This document shows, piece by piece, positions 22,160 through 34,016 of a stretch of 64,000 nucleotides of DNA (position 1 is its first letter; every line of letters begins with the position of its first letter). The stretch comes from Homarus americanus (taxonomy: Eukaryota; Arthropoda; Malacostraca; Decapoda; Nephropidae). The DNA lies in assembly GCF_018991925.1 (NCBI RefSeq), contig NW_024736071.1, positions 15,420,787-15,484,786 of the forward strand, read 5' to 3'. The notes beneath the pieces were generated by a model. It did no database searches, was not told where the DNA came from, and saw only the letters and a list, made by a program, of their open reading frames with translations. Made by a program: the position numbers and the translations under genes.

Positions 22160-22395
22160 TGGCCTGGAGCGTGGGCGTGGCAGAGGAGCCTGTGGCGTGG
22201 GCGTGGTAAAGAACCGTGGAGCGTGGGCATGACAGAGGATCCCAGAGCGTGGGCGTGATAAAGAATCATGGAGCGGGGCGTGGCAGAGGATCCTGGAGCG
22301 TTGATGTGGCAGGGGAGCCTGGAGCGTGGGCGTGGCAAAGAAGCCTGGAGTGTGGATGTGGCAGAGGAGCGTGGGCTGGAGCGTGGTGGGAGTAT
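22160..22395. repeat. About 26-bp minisatellite (GGAGCGTGGGCGTGGCAGAG)
   Basis: About nine units with the core GAGCGTGGGCGTGGCAGAGGA and a variable end (GCCTG, TCCTG, ATCAT). Confidence 0.92.
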
Positions 22396-23110
22396 TAGTG
22401 GTGATGGCGGCAGCAGTGATGGTGATCTTTGTGATAACGATGATTGTGTTGGTGGTGGTGGTAGTGATGGTGGTGGTAATGGTGGTTAGTGGTGGTGGTG
22501 GTAGTGATGGTGGTAGTAGTGGTGGCAGCGGAGGTGGTGGTGGTGGCAGCAGCAGCCTTTCTTTATCTTCAGTTGCCAAAGCTAATATTATCAAAGCTTA
22601 TGGCGTCAATGGCTCTATTTAGTTGTTATTGTTGTTTAATATTGCTGTTGTTGTTGTTTGGTTATTGTTGTTGTTTTGTATTGCTACTTGTTTAGTTGTT
22701 TGTTGTTTTTTTATTTGTGTTGTTTGTTGTTTTTTATTTCTTTTGCTGTTGTTGTTTGGTTGTTTTTTGTTTTTGTTTTTTTTTTATTTTGCGGTTATGT
22801 TATGTGGTTATTATTGTTCTTGTTTTGTTTTTATTGTCGTAATTTTTTCTGTTCTTCTTACTGTTCTCCTTCCCTATATATACATCTTCATTCTAACTAT
22901 TCTTTCATTATCTCTAGTTTCTTATTCTCTCTCTCTTCCCATTTGCTCTTATGTGTTACGCCTCTTATTATCTTTCCTTCTTTCTTATTCCCTGTTTCTC
23001 CCCACTTCGCTCTATCCTTCTCCCCTCTCCCTCCCCACCCTTCTCATTTCTTCTCCCCAATCTTTCCCTCTCCCTCCCTTCTTCTCACCCCACCCTTAAA
23101 GAACTACCCT
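22396..23110. repeat. GGT-rich, T/G-rich and C/T-rich low-complexity block
   Basis: (GGT)n-like sequence at 22430-22560, TTG/TTT-rich sequence at 22620-22870, then C/T-rich sequence to 23110. The ORFs of 158 and 236 codons here are low-complexity artefacts. Confidence 0.85.
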
Positions 23111-23189
23111 CCCCAACTTTGTAATAAATCAGAGTTGAGTAGATTCATAGTGGAAGCGTTTATCTGGGCCACCCGCCACGGTCACCCTG

Positions 23190-23278
23190 GGGAGGGAGAG
23201 AGGGAGAGAGGGAGAGAGAGGGAGGGAGAGAGAGGGAGAGAGAGAGAGAGGGAGAGAGAGAGAGAGGGAGAGAGAGAC
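23190..23278. repeat. (GA)n/(GGGA)n tract
   Basis: Purine microsatellite of about 85 bp. Confidence 0.92.
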
Positions 23279-23279
23279 T

Positions 23280-24300
23280 TAAGTAATGAAGACAAATACC
23301 GTATCCTACTTTACACTTTACTACTCAACTCCCGTGTGGCCGTAAAGTGTAACCCAAGACTCACTTAATGTTGCTGACGTCATAAGTATACTCCTCCTGT
23401 AAAGTGGTTATACTTATTACTTATATACTTTCATTACTTATTACTACTTAATGATGATTCTTAATTTTTTTACCGTCCATCTGTCTGTCTGTCTGTCTGT
23501 CATCCATTACTTCTCCTAAACTCGACATAATCTAACCTAATTCGACATGACCTAATCTAATCCTCCCAGGTAGCGTTAGAGTGTTTAATTGGCAGGTGAA
23601 ATAAACTTTAGTGTCTGATCTTCAGGTGTGATGCCTATATAGTTAAATTTAAGAAAGACTTGACAATTTATATCAAAAAACTAAATTCAGTATTCAGTAA
23701 ATCATTTTCTATTTCCTTTCTCGTATTTTATTATTAAGTCTTTCTATTTTTCTCTTAAAAGCAATGTCTGATTTCATTGTTTATTTACCCTTTCAGTAAT
23801 TCATTTTCTTTGTCAACTTTTTTGTTTTTATTTTTTTCTCTCTGGTGCGCATTTATATTTCGTTTCAAAATGACTCAACAATAGTCATAAAAATATTACT
23901 CCTACCTCGCTTTACGAATTATCCTTACCTCGCTTTACGAACATACGAGTAATAATACACCGTTTGTTTTAATTGTATGTCATAATTTACGCCTTTTATA
24001 GACTTTTTATTGATTGTAAAAAAAAATAAACTTCCACTTTTGTACCTTTTTTTGTGGATGTATAAGACTCAGTTTACAAAAGACGTTCATTAGACTCCCC
24101 GCAGGAAAAGTTTTCATTATACTATTAAACTTTATTGGTATTTTAAGTATTTTTTCCCCGGGTAGAGGATAATGTTATGATATCTTGCAGCTAGAGATGA
24201 AATTCTACTGAGAGTTATTGGTATTTTGAACCTTATTGCTGTGATGGTTTGATATCGTAATGTTATCTATATATTGTGAGGTAGATGATAAGAGCCCTGA
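23280..24300. other. AT-rich unique DNA, no gene seen
   Basis: Holds a GTCT run at about 23479-23501, TGACGTCA at 23375-23382 and a two-copy CCT(T)ACCTCGCTTTACGAA repeat at 23891-23942 that resembles decayed DNA-transposon sequence. Confidence 0.7.
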
Positions 24301-24304
24301 TGCA

Positions 24305-24540
24305 AGTACCTTCTTATGACGCATTCTGACGCATTCTTGGATAACACCTTCATTACATAACGCACCCCCAATAACATCTCCGTGGTGTAACTAGCTTCAA
24401 CTAACGAACTCCCTGTATTAATGAATCCCCTGAATAACGCACTCTTTCACATAACGCATCCCTAGTATAACACACGGCTTCACATAACTCATCTCCCAGA
24501 ATAAACAATCTCTTGCGTTATCTATCCCAGCATAACGCAC
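24305..24540. repeat. Old tandem repeat with core CATAACGCA
   Basis: About ten highly diverged units of roughly 25 bp share (C/A)ATAACGCA(C/T) or close variants, separated by CC-rich linkers. The array is much more eroded than others in the window. Confidence 0.6.
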
Positions 24541-25105
24541 TCATATAGAAAACCTTCCCCCAAAAACACACCTCCACAGACACACACACCCCTATTAAAC
24601 GCACACCTGCAGAACGTCCACCCACTATTAACGCACCCCCCCCCTTAACTCCGTACCTACCTACCCCCTCTACTCGACGCCGTACCAAACAAGCCGTGTT
24701 GGCCTCACTGTCACGCACTGTTGACATTCTATTTGAATACGTAAACACACTTCCCTGTGGCCGCCGAAAAGTGCGTCCATGGACTCATCACGGCGGGTAA
24801 ACATCAACCAGCGCTACTTTGTGTTTGATGTGTTGCTTCTTACTCTCGCTTCAGGGTCTGTTTACTGCTTGGCTGCACCTCTAATGGACCCCGGTAACAA
24901 TAGGTTCCAGTCGAACTTAACCTAACCAAAACATACACACATACGCACACACACAGACACACACACACACACAAAAACAAGCACATGCACACAGAAAACT
25001 CAGGTTGAAATCAGGGCGCTTAGACTCCATAGCTTCATCTCCTATTTAACTTTCTAATCCAGCTATGATGACGTCACGGAGTACACCAGGGCACTATGTA
25101 CACTG
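24541..25105. other. Unique sequence with a CA tract, no gene identified
   Basis: A CA-rich tract at about 24930-24975 and TGACGTCA at 25069-25076. The block 24770-24900 is GC-richer with an acceptor-like CTCTCGCTTCAG at about 24853, but no open reading frame or donor supports an exon. Confidence 0.6.
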
Positions 25106-25109
25106 TAAC

Positions 25110-25488
25110 TCTTAGCACGGAGGAGGAGGAGGAGGAGGGGGTGGAAGGGGAGGAGGGGGTGGAAGGGGGAGGAGGAGGAGGTGTAAGGGGAGGAGGAGGA
25201 GGGGAAGGGGAGGAGGAGGTGGAAGGGGAGGAGGAGGAGGAGGAGGGAAGAGAAATACGCAAAATGGTAGAAGAGAGAAAATGACAGAACAGGAAAGGAA
25301 TAGGCTAAAGAAAGAGTATAGGAGTAGGAGAAAAGGAGAGGAGCATAGAGAAAATTAGGAGAAGAGAAGATATGAAAGTAAGACGAGGAGAAGAGAGGAA
25401 GAGGAGGTGGAGGGGAGAGAGGAGAGGAAGAGGAAGGGATTGGTGTGAGGGCAGGAAGGTAAGGCCGCCATTGTCACGAAGTGTCAAC

Positions 25489-25544
<56 letters not shown>

Positions 25545-25545
25545 G
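25110..25545. repeat. GGA-rich purine tract and (GA)n
   Basis: GGAGGA-based repeats at 25118-25250, purine-rich sequence to 25440, and a (GA)n run at about 25491-25541. Confidence 0.9.
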
Positions 25546-25674
25546 GATGAGTGGGTTATGGAGGTGGATGAAGGCGTGGGGGGTGTGTGTGTCAGTAGCC
25601 AGGTGAAGGAAACAATACAAGATATATTGTGACAGTGTTATGATAGGAAGTATAGCTCAGGTGATATATTACCT

Positions 25675-25676
<2 letters not shown>

Positions 25677-25710
<34 letters not shown>
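25677..25710. repeat. (CA)n microsatellite
   Basis: A CA run of about 34 bp. Confidence 0.95.
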
Positions 25711-25712
<2 letters not shown>

Positions 25713-27170
25713 GTTCTTATCACCGTGTGGGAACCATTCTTGTAAGAGATGGCAAAGTGGCATCAACACTCGTTTCTTACACTAAGAGACCAAAGTTCGA
25801 TAACCTTGCAAACCTTACACTTGCTTTAGACAGGTGTAAATCAATCAGCTGTGATACCTGCCCCTCACACCTGCCCCCCCCTCCCCCTAACCCCTCCTTC
25901 CTCCTGGTCACCTTCTACAGATACGTTCTTTACGGGTCTAACTTCGCGAATGAAACATAATCTAACCAAAAATAACTCATTTAAATTCCCTCGTCCCGGC
26001 ACCAAAATTCCCAGTAAAAATTATCTCGGTACCAATAATCCGGTTATTTTTTTAACTTTCCAGTACAGTAAAAAATATCTGTTAGTTAATATGAGAACAA
26101 GAGTAACACAAATAGCGGCCCTTCCGGTGTAAACAGACCATATTGATGTATACGACACACAGTTAAATATTAGTAAAGTATATACCGTATTATATAAACC
26201 AAGAGGATTTTATTGTGGATAGATGTAGTGTTGTTGTTGTTCATATTATTGGTCGTCAAGTTGAGTGTTATGATAATTTTGTTGCATTGGAGGAGATGTA
26301 TAATAGGTTCTTTACCCTCCTTTTACCCTCCCCCAAAATGAACAGTAAGATGTAAGTTATTCTCTTTTTTCACCTGATAAAACTTTTACATTAACGTTGT
26401 ACTGAAATACATATGTAGAGTATAAAATTTAATTGTACTAACATTAAATAATATATAAAAATTTCACCAGCTCCTGAAATTAACTTTATATTTTAGTGCT
26501 GTAGTCCCTCGGCTCATGTGGCAACAAGCAGCATCTGGCATAAGTTCCCATAAATATTTGGTTTAATTTTACCAATATTATATTCAACAATAAAATTATA
26601 TTGAAATAAATGAATAGAAATAAAGTTATTCGGTTATTGGGGTTTTATTAATTCAGACAATAAATATTTTTGAAATCGCTACTTCTGGCAGATGTCGTTA
26701 CTCACTAGAAGCTGTAGCCTGCTGGGAGGTAAACACACACACTTGACTCGCTAATGGTAAGATTATATTTTTTTGTGTTTTTCTTTTATCTAAAATGTAG
26801 AGATGTTTTCTTTACTTTATCTAAGTCAAGTAAACATTCAACTGAGTTTGTATGCGTGGAAGCAAAATTTGACTTGGCAAGAGAAGAAAATTAAAAAAAA
26901 ACCAGGGTAAAATGTCCTGTTTACAAGAAAGTGAATGACAAGTTTTTATTTATTTTTATTTTTATTTTTGAGTGAGATAATATCCCCCCCCCCTCCTCCT
27001 CATCTTCATATTTAAATTACCATGTTCATACCGTTTAGTTCTGAAGACCATTATGTTAAATATCACAGTGAATTATGTGTGATTGTTATTTGTAATGTTC
27101 AATGATAAACGTTATTGGTAGCTCCCCGAAATTAAGCTTGAGAGAATAATTAACTTTAGTCCTTGGTGAT
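25711..27170. other. AT-rich unique DNA, no gene seen
   Basis: About 1.45 kb without long ORFs or tandem arrays. Confidence 0.7.
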
Positions 27171-27178
27171 ATTTTTTC

Positions 27179-27293
27179 ATCATGGCGGCAGTTTAATTTA
27201 TTTGTACAAGAATTGATGTAAAAGGTTTAATAAATCGTTGTATCTAACACTGATTTATGTTTTTACAGGTCGTGACATCAGTACAAGGTAAGT
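27179..27293 (+). other. Candidate 19-nt micro-exon module A (exon 27269-27287)
   Basis: A canonical acceptor (TTTATGTTTTTACAG ending at 27268), a 19-nt segment GTCGTGACATCAGTACAAG, and a perfect donor GTAAGT at 27288-27293. The upstream 90 bp is homologous to the module at 53137-53256. From 27206 to 27270 the two align without gaps and differ at 11 of 65 positions. The similarity stops just after the donor. No host gene can be named; a dispersed repeat that only looks like an exon is the alternative. Confidence 0.45.
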
Positions 27294-28035
27294 CCTGTTT
27301 TTAGTTTTAGGGATGTAAGGTGTTACAATAAAGTGCACTCAGGTTTAATTTGATTTATAGTACTCAGTGGTTTAATCCTATCCGAGAGTTTTGTTTAATC
27401 GTAGTTAAGGGTTTATTGATAATGTTAAAAAATAGATATTATAAAAAAAAACATTGATAAATTAAAAACCTCTTTGTTTGTTAATTAGACGAATGGATTA
27501 GATAATAACAATAATGTGTTGGTCAGACCGTGAGAGTGGCCGCCAGGGGGACATACAGCCTCGACTCGAAACGAATCGGCGAACGGTTATTTTATTTATA
27601 TATATTTTTTTAAGATATAAGCCTTTAAATATATCTTAGTTATATATATTATCTTATTTCCGGGTTTAATTCATCTTATATTAAAAAACAAACAATTTTA
27701 TCGGTTTTGTCGTCAAATTTAAGACACAATTTCATCTTTTTTTATCGTTTTTTTTTTTTTTTTTTATCCTGCACTAAAAAAGAAGAGTCGGCAGAGCGAG
27801 ACAAATGTGTACACTAAAATCAACACCCAATTAGTCTGTCAGTTTATTGAGTCATTATCGGCACTTTTGGCCTGATTAGGTCAAGGTGGCGAAGGAGGGC
27901 ACCCCCACCTCCCTTCTCGTCTCTCTCCTCCACCACACCCTATCCCTACTGTCCCTCCCCTCACTACCCCTTCTCTCCCCATCCCTCCTCTCCACCACCC
28001 CCTACCCCTTCCCTTTCCTCAGCACATCATCATCC
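27294..28035. other. AT-rich unique DNA with a CTCF-like motif, no gene seen
   Basis: TGGCCGCCAGGGGGACA at 27537-27553 resembles the animal CTCF consensus. A poly-T run is at about 27750-27765 and C/T-rich sequence covers 27900-28035. Confidence 0.6.
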
Positions 28036-28039
28036 CCCT

Positions 28040-28662
28040 CCCCTGATGACTTTCCCCAGGACTGATGACTCTCTCCCCAGGACCTGATGAATCCCTCTCC
28101 CAGACCTGATGACTCCGTCCTCAGGGACCCTGATGACTCCGTCCCCAGACCTGATGATCCCTGTCCCCAGGACCTGATGACTCTGTCCCAGGACCTGATG
28201 ACCTGTCCCAGACCTGATGACCTGTCCCCCAGGACCTGATGACTCCCTCCCAGGACCCTGATGACCTGTCCCCAGGACCTGATGACCTGTCCCCCAGGAC
28301 CTGATGACCTGTCCCCCAGGACCTGATGACTCTGTCCCCAGGACCTGATGACCTGGGTCCCCAGACCTGATGACTCCCTCCCCCAGGACCTGATGACTCC
28401 TCCCCAGGACCTTGATGACTCTCCCAGGACCTGATGACCTCCCCCAGGACCTGATGACCTGTCCCCCAGACCTGATGACCTGTCCCCAGGACCTGATGAC
28501 CCGTCCCCAGGACCTGATGACTCCGTCCCCCCTGTGACCTGATGACTCCCTCTCCCAGGACCTGATGACTCCCACCCAGGACCTGATGACTCCCTCCCCC
28601 AGGACCTGATGACTCCCTCCCCCAGGACCTGATGACTCCCTCACCCAGGACCTGATGACGGT
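28040..28662. repeat. About 21-bp minisatellite (CAGGACCTGATGACTCC)
   Basis: Nearly 30 units with the constant core GACCTGATGA and a variable CCTGTCCCC(C)A / CTCCCTCCC(C)A part. Length varies from about 19 to 25 bp by C-run slippage. A minus-strand ORF of 336 codons is built from this array plus the following trinucleotide repeats and is not a gene. Confidence 0.93.
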
Positions 28663-29534
<872 letters not shown>

Positions 29535-29760
29535 ATCCCGAGGTGGAGTGGTGGAGAGGGGTAGTGGTGGAGAGGGGGTGGTGGAAGGGGGTGACGGTGG
29601 TGGAGGGTTGGAGGAAGGGGGTGTTGGTGGAGGAGAGTTGTGATGGTGGTGAGAGGGTGGAGGTGAAGAAGAGGGTGATGGTGGTGGATGATGGTGATGG
29701 TGGAGGATGATGGTGACGGTGGAGGATGATGGTGACGGTGGAGGATGATGGTGATAGTGA
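29535..29760. repeat. GGTGGAGG/GATGGTGA repeat
   Basis: G-rich sequence of GTGGTGGAGAGGGG-type units that becomes a regular 18-bp GGTGACGGTGGAGGATGAT repeat at about 29690-29755. Confidence 0.85.
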
Positions 29761-29998
29761 AGTTAATCCATATGAGATATTACTAATGATGTACACAGGT
29801 AAGACTCACATTAATATACACAGGTACGATACAGGTAAGGAAGCAGAAGATACAAGAAACTTATACTTGTCAATATTGCTTATTATTTCTGGCACAATAT
29901 TTATTTATTATTAGAAATAACAATAAAAATATTCAAAACATCTTTCTTGTGTTTATGGAAATGTTCAAAGTTTTGGGTCATTTTAGATGTATTATTCG

Positions 29999-30345
29999 TC
30001 TGTCTCTGTCTGTCTGTCTCTGTCTGTCTGTCTCTGTCTGTCTGTCTCTGTCTGTCTGTCTCTGTCTGTCTGTCTCTGTCTCTGTCTGTCTGTCTCTCTT
30101 GATGACCCACATTTAAGGTCGCCTTTGGTGAGCCCAGAGATATACTCCTCACTGACTCACCCACCCACCCCGACTCACCCACCCCGACTCACCCACCCCG
30201 ACTCAACCACCCCGACTCACCCATCCCGACTCACCCATCCCGACTCACCCATCCCGACTCACTCCATCCTGACTCATCCACCCCCTGACTCACCCACTCC
30301 CCGACTCACCCCACCCCGACTCACCCACCCCGACTCACCCACATG
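29999..30345. repeat. (GTCT)n tract and CACCCACCCCGACT minisatellite
   Basis: GTCTGTCTCT-type repeats at about 29999-30098, and 10-14-bp units of (CCAC)CCCGACTCACC(C) at about 30160-30340. Confidence 0.92.
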
Positions 30346-30419
30346 AAATATCTGCCCTTGCATTTTCCCCTTTGACGTTTGAGATGAAGAAATGCCTGAC
30401 TGCACCATTTATACGTTTT

Positions 30420-30565
30420 TGAGAGGAGGAGGAGGGGGAAGAGGAAGAGGAAGAGGAGGGAGAGGAGGGGGAAGAGAAGAAGTAGGAGAAGGACCAGGAG
30501 AACCAGAAGGAAGAGGAGGAGGAGGAGGAGGAGGGGCAAGAGGAAGAAGAGGAAAATGTTGTGGC
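30420..30565. repeat. Purine tract (GGA/GAA)
   Basis: About 140 bp of G and A. Confidence 0.88.
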
Positions 30566-30598
30566 ATACTTATGGTTTGTCCGAGGAATAATTTCTTG

Positions 30599-30653
30599 TT
30601 AGGTTAGGTTTGGTTTGGTTAGGTTAGGTTAGGTTAGGTTAGGTTAGGTTAAG
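30599..30653 (+). repeat. Interstitial telomere-type repeat (TTAGG)n
   Basis: About ten units of TTAGG with two TTTGG variants. TTAGG is the canonical arthropod telomere unit. It lies just upstream of the LINE fragment. Confidence 0.92.
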
Positions 30654-30666
30654 TGAGGAATATACA

Positions 30667-31490
30667 GTGACAGCCTTCATATAACGGATTTCCTCTCTCT
30701 ATATAATCCGTACTTTCCAAATTTGATGATCTCCCACCAATCACATTTCAGCAGGACACAATCATTCTGCCAAGTTCTAAAATAGATATGTTAAGCCTCA
30801 CCATTTCCTATAATATATCATGGAAGCCACACATCCACAACATTACTAAAGCTGCCTCCCGAAAGCTGGGAATGCTGTACAGATGCCGTAGCTACTTCAC
30901 TCCTGAGCAGTTGCTTCAAGTTTATAAGGGATTCATTCGTCTTAACTTGGAGTACTGCTCTCATATCTGGGGTGGCTCTTCTTCTGTCCAACTGTTATAT
31001 AGGGTGGAATCAAAGGCATTTCCTCTTATTAACTCTCTCCTTTAGTTGATAATCTTTCTTCACTTTCTCTTCGCCGCAGTGTTGCTTCACTCTCTCTCTT
31101 TTACAGGTACTTTAACGGACAATGTTCGGTGGATTTGGCATCCTGTGTACCGCCGGCAAGGCCGTGGGCTCGCAACACTCGTCTTGCCCGCGGTGCCCAC
31201 CGTTTCTGTGTGGATGTCGGTCACACTAGAATAACCCGTTATAGTGCATCCTTCTTTCCTCACACAGCCAAACTGTGGAATGCTCTGCCTTCTGTGAACC
31301 CAGGCCCCGTTGTGGGTCGATGACCTGTGTGCGGGTGGGCTATTCCCCGTAAAAAAATAAATAAAATAAAAGGGATTTTACGTCTAATGATCCCTCGGTA
31401 TAAGGGATTTTCATCTATGTATAATCCGCTATATGGAGGTTTTACGTCTAACGGACCCTCGATATAACGGATTTTCCTCTCTATATATAG
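30667..31490. repeat. Repeat unit TATAACGGATTTTCCTCTCTATA split by a LINE fragment
   Basis: Three diverged copies of a sequence with ATATAACGGATTT.CCTCTCTATATA lie at about 30671-30710, 31394-31432 and 31452-31495. The first is separated from the others by the LINE fragment at 30710-31370, as if the LINE had inserted into an older repeat (possibly pogo/Tigger-like, by general resemblance only). Confidence 0.55.
30710..31370 (+). pseudogene. 3' end of a LINE reverse transcriptase (jockey-like clade), frameshifted
   Basis: Encodes the end of a non-LTR retrotransposon polyprotein: the region after the RT catalytic core (SWKPHI, LYRC, LEYCSHIWGGSS), then the C-terminal segment (RYSASFFPHTAKLWNALP). 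The first part is open from about 30710 to TAG 31043-31045. One frameshift next to that stop moves the match to another frame, from LVDNLSSLSLRR to the end at 31323. An A-rich tail (about 31350-31370) follows, as expected for a LINE 3' end. The catalytic YADD part and the endonuclease are absent, so this is a 5'-truncated dead copy. The jockey assignment rests on recalled C-terminal motifs. Confidence 0.85.
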
Positions 31491-31538
31491 TTCGTGAAGT
31501 AGAGGTCATTTAAGGGTGATGGTTGCTATTGGCGCTTC

Positions 31539-31540
<2 letters not shown>

Positions 31541-31577
<37 letters not shown>

Positions 31578-31578
31578 G
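31541..31578. repeat. (GTCT)n microsatellite
   Basis: A tetranucleotide run of about 38 bp. Confidence 0.95.
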
Positions 31579-32140
31579 ATGAACTAATATCTTCTGGTTT
31601 TATTTAGTGTTGTTTTTCATCATTTATTTATTATCGTTTATCTAATTCTTATTCTTTTCATTTATTCTCTTCTCTTCTCACACTATCTCTATATATTTTT
31701 AACATTGGAATTTTTTTAATCCCTAAATGCCTGTAGTCTTCAATCCATCAATTAACACTGGTTAGAAAGCCATCCAATCAACTCTTTTTTGTCAATCATA
31801 GTTACCACTTTACTTTCACAATCACTTATCTATAGTTCCTCCACCCCCAACACCGAAGCTTCCAATCATCCAATCAACTCTTATTTCCATTAAAAGATGA
31901 TTCGTGATTCGTCCGTCGTTGCTATTCAGTGTCCAAGTTTTTTTTTAATAGTTAGTCCTGAAATTAGTCTCTCCACCCCCTCCCCCCCACCGTCTGCCCG
32001 TTTTCTATGAAGTGTTCAATTTGCCATCAGTTGCTATAAATATAATCGAGGTGGGTGTTCTGTTATCATTATAGGGAGCTGTTCATTCATGCTTTCAATT
32101 AGTCATTCATCTGTCTAGTTCATTCGTTCAGATACTTGGT
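31579..32140. other. AT-rich unique DNA, no gene seen
   Basis: Contains CCAATCA(A)CT-like motifs at about 31752, 31774 and 31868, but no ORF or tandem structure. Confidence 0.65.
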
Positions 32141-32144
32141 GTTT

Positions 32145-32612
32145 CATTTACTTGTTTGTTCATTCATTCGAGAAGGCCTTCAATTTCTCGTTCTTCCATT
32201 TATTCACTCTTGTCATTTATATCAATTTATTCATTATGCATTCATCCATTCATTCCGTCGCTCATTTATATATTCATCCACTCACTCATCCACTCACTCC
32301 TTCATTCACCCATTCACACTCACTCATTCCTTTATGCATCTCACTGCCACACTCGATCATCCACCCCTCATCATCCATTCATCCACTCCCACACTCAATC
32401 ATCCACCCCCCTCATCCATTCATCCACTCCCACACTCAATCATCCACCCCATCATCCATTCACCCACTCCCACACTCAATCATCCACCCCCCATCATCCA
32501 TTCATCCCTCCACACATCCAATCATCCACTCCCTCATCATCCACCCCCCATCATCATCCACTCCCCACTCAATCATCCACCCCCATCATCCATTCATCCT
32601 CCACCACCCGCT
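32145..32612. repeat. CATTCATC-rich sequence and about 30-bp minisatellite (CACTCAATCATCCACCCC)
   Basis: The left part is loose CATTCATTC/CACTCATC repetition. From about 32345 there are about eight units with CACTCAATCATCCACCCC and CATCCATTCATCCACTCCCA. ORFs of 160-186 codons in three + frames are repeat artefacts. Confidence 0.9.
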
Positions 32613-33058
32613 TCACTATGGCGGTCGCCTGCATATGAACCTCACCAATGGTCAAATTACAGGTATCGTCCTGCAGTGAAAGGTTTGAAAGTTTAATAAT
32701 TTTTTTTGAGGAGGTGGAGTAAGAGGGGTGGGGTGGAGGGGGAGTGGAGAAATGTCTCGAAAAATACCCATCCGACATAAACCAAAAATTGACACGAATC
32801 ATTTTTAGTGGTAATATTTTTTTCAAGTGGAAGATTTTTTTATTTTATTTGTTTATTTATTTATATATTTTATTTATTTATTTTTTTGCGGAAGGGTTAG
32901 GGAGGAGGGAGAAGTGAGGGGAATTGAGGGTGAAAGAGGAGGTGGTTGTTGGGGGCTGTAGATAATTAGTGTGTAGTTTGTTTTGTTAAGTGAGGGTTAT
33001 TAGAGAGCGAGCTATGCAAGCACGAGAGAGAAAAAACAGACTAAGTTCACAGAAACAC
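32613..33058. other. Unique sequence with TTTA and G-rich patches, no gene seen
   Basis: TTTA/ATTT repeats at about 32845-32888; G-rich sequence at 32710-32750 and 32895-32955. Confidence 0.7.
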
Positions 33059-33059
33059 A

Positions 33060-33185
33060 TCACTAAACGCACTACACTCACTCTACACTACACTACGCAC
33101 TATACAATACACTACACTACACACTACGCACTATACACTACACTACACTACACTACACACTATACAATACACTACACTACACACC
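33060..33185. repeat. (CACTA)n-type repeat
   Basis: CACTACACTA with ACTATACAATAC insertions; a short higher-order period of about 55-60 bp is visible. Confidence 0.9.
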
Positions 33186-33905
33186 AATCATCGCCTCCCA
33201 CACTTACATATTGAAAGTCTACCTGATTCGCCAATAACTCATCAATGTTTGGGAAAAAAATACAGATTGGAATGGCGAATAAAGATGATTGGAATCCGAT
33301 ATCAGTGTTTTGATTCATCTGCTGCCAGTGTGTGTGTGTGTGTGTGTGTGGTGAGAGTCCTTGGTGATGAAGTGTAGATGGCTGGGTTAGATATTTGTCC
33401 CACGGTATAAGGAAGTGATTTATTTTTTCGTACAGTGTGCCAGAACAAGTGAGTTATGTTTGTGCATTGTACCAGAACTCGTGTACAGTGTTCAGAGATT
33501 GTTCCAACTTTTATGTAAGATTAGTATAATATTCTAAGGCTTGTGAGTCATTGATGTACTAAATTTTTGTTCAGGATTTGTACAGTGTTCCAAAAGCTAC
33601 ACAATACACAGATATAATGAGAACTTTGACTTCAACTCAGTGTATCAAGACTGTATATATTCAACCATCAGTACAGGACCTGCATAATGTAACACACTAA
33701 CGGTAGACCAAATGCACCTGAAAGACCGCTGCTCTAGCTTTCGTTCATAACCTGTCATTAAAAACAACAACGATAAATCAAATGTTATAGTCTTGTTCCG
33801 TGTTGTGTTTTGGAAAGAAATTTGAAGTAATTGAAACAGAGAATTATCCATAAAAAAACCCGACATATCTTGCAATAAAAACAAGGAAAGTTGTTTATTT
33901 TTTGC
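33186..33905. other. Unique sequence with weak GTACAGTGT repeats, no gene seen
   Basis: GTACAGTGT(G/T)(C/T)CAG(A) recurs at about 33431, 33484 and 33579 with CATTGTACCAGAAC between, suggesting a very old repeat. No coding potential. Confidence 0.55.
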
Positions 33906-33911
33906 ATTATT

Positions 33912-34016
33912 CTATAGTTTTTACGTTAAGCGAATCCCCATGTAACCCAAGTCGAAATTTTGGCTTTAAACGAGTCCCAATGAAACCCACAGGTAAAATT
34001 TTGACGTTAAGCGAGG
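33912..34016. repeat. About 52-bp decayed repeat (ACGTTAAGCGAATCCCCATG)
   Basis: Two units and a partial third: ACGTTAAGCGAATCCCCATGTAACCC, GCTTTAAACGAGTCCCAATGAAACCC and ACGTTAAGCGAGGGGGTCCC. The wording resembles DNA-transposon ends, but no inverted partner was found. Confidence 0.7.

Noticed and set aside
22623..23368. ORFs of 158 and 236 codons, hydrophobic, membrane-protein-like
   Set aside because: Low-complexity T/G-rich and C/T-rich DNA translates to Leu/Phe/Val/Ser in two overlapping frames; no conserved feature.
24840..24905. Possible exon after CTCTCGCTTCAG
   Set aside because: No supported donor, short, stops in frame and no recognisable homology.
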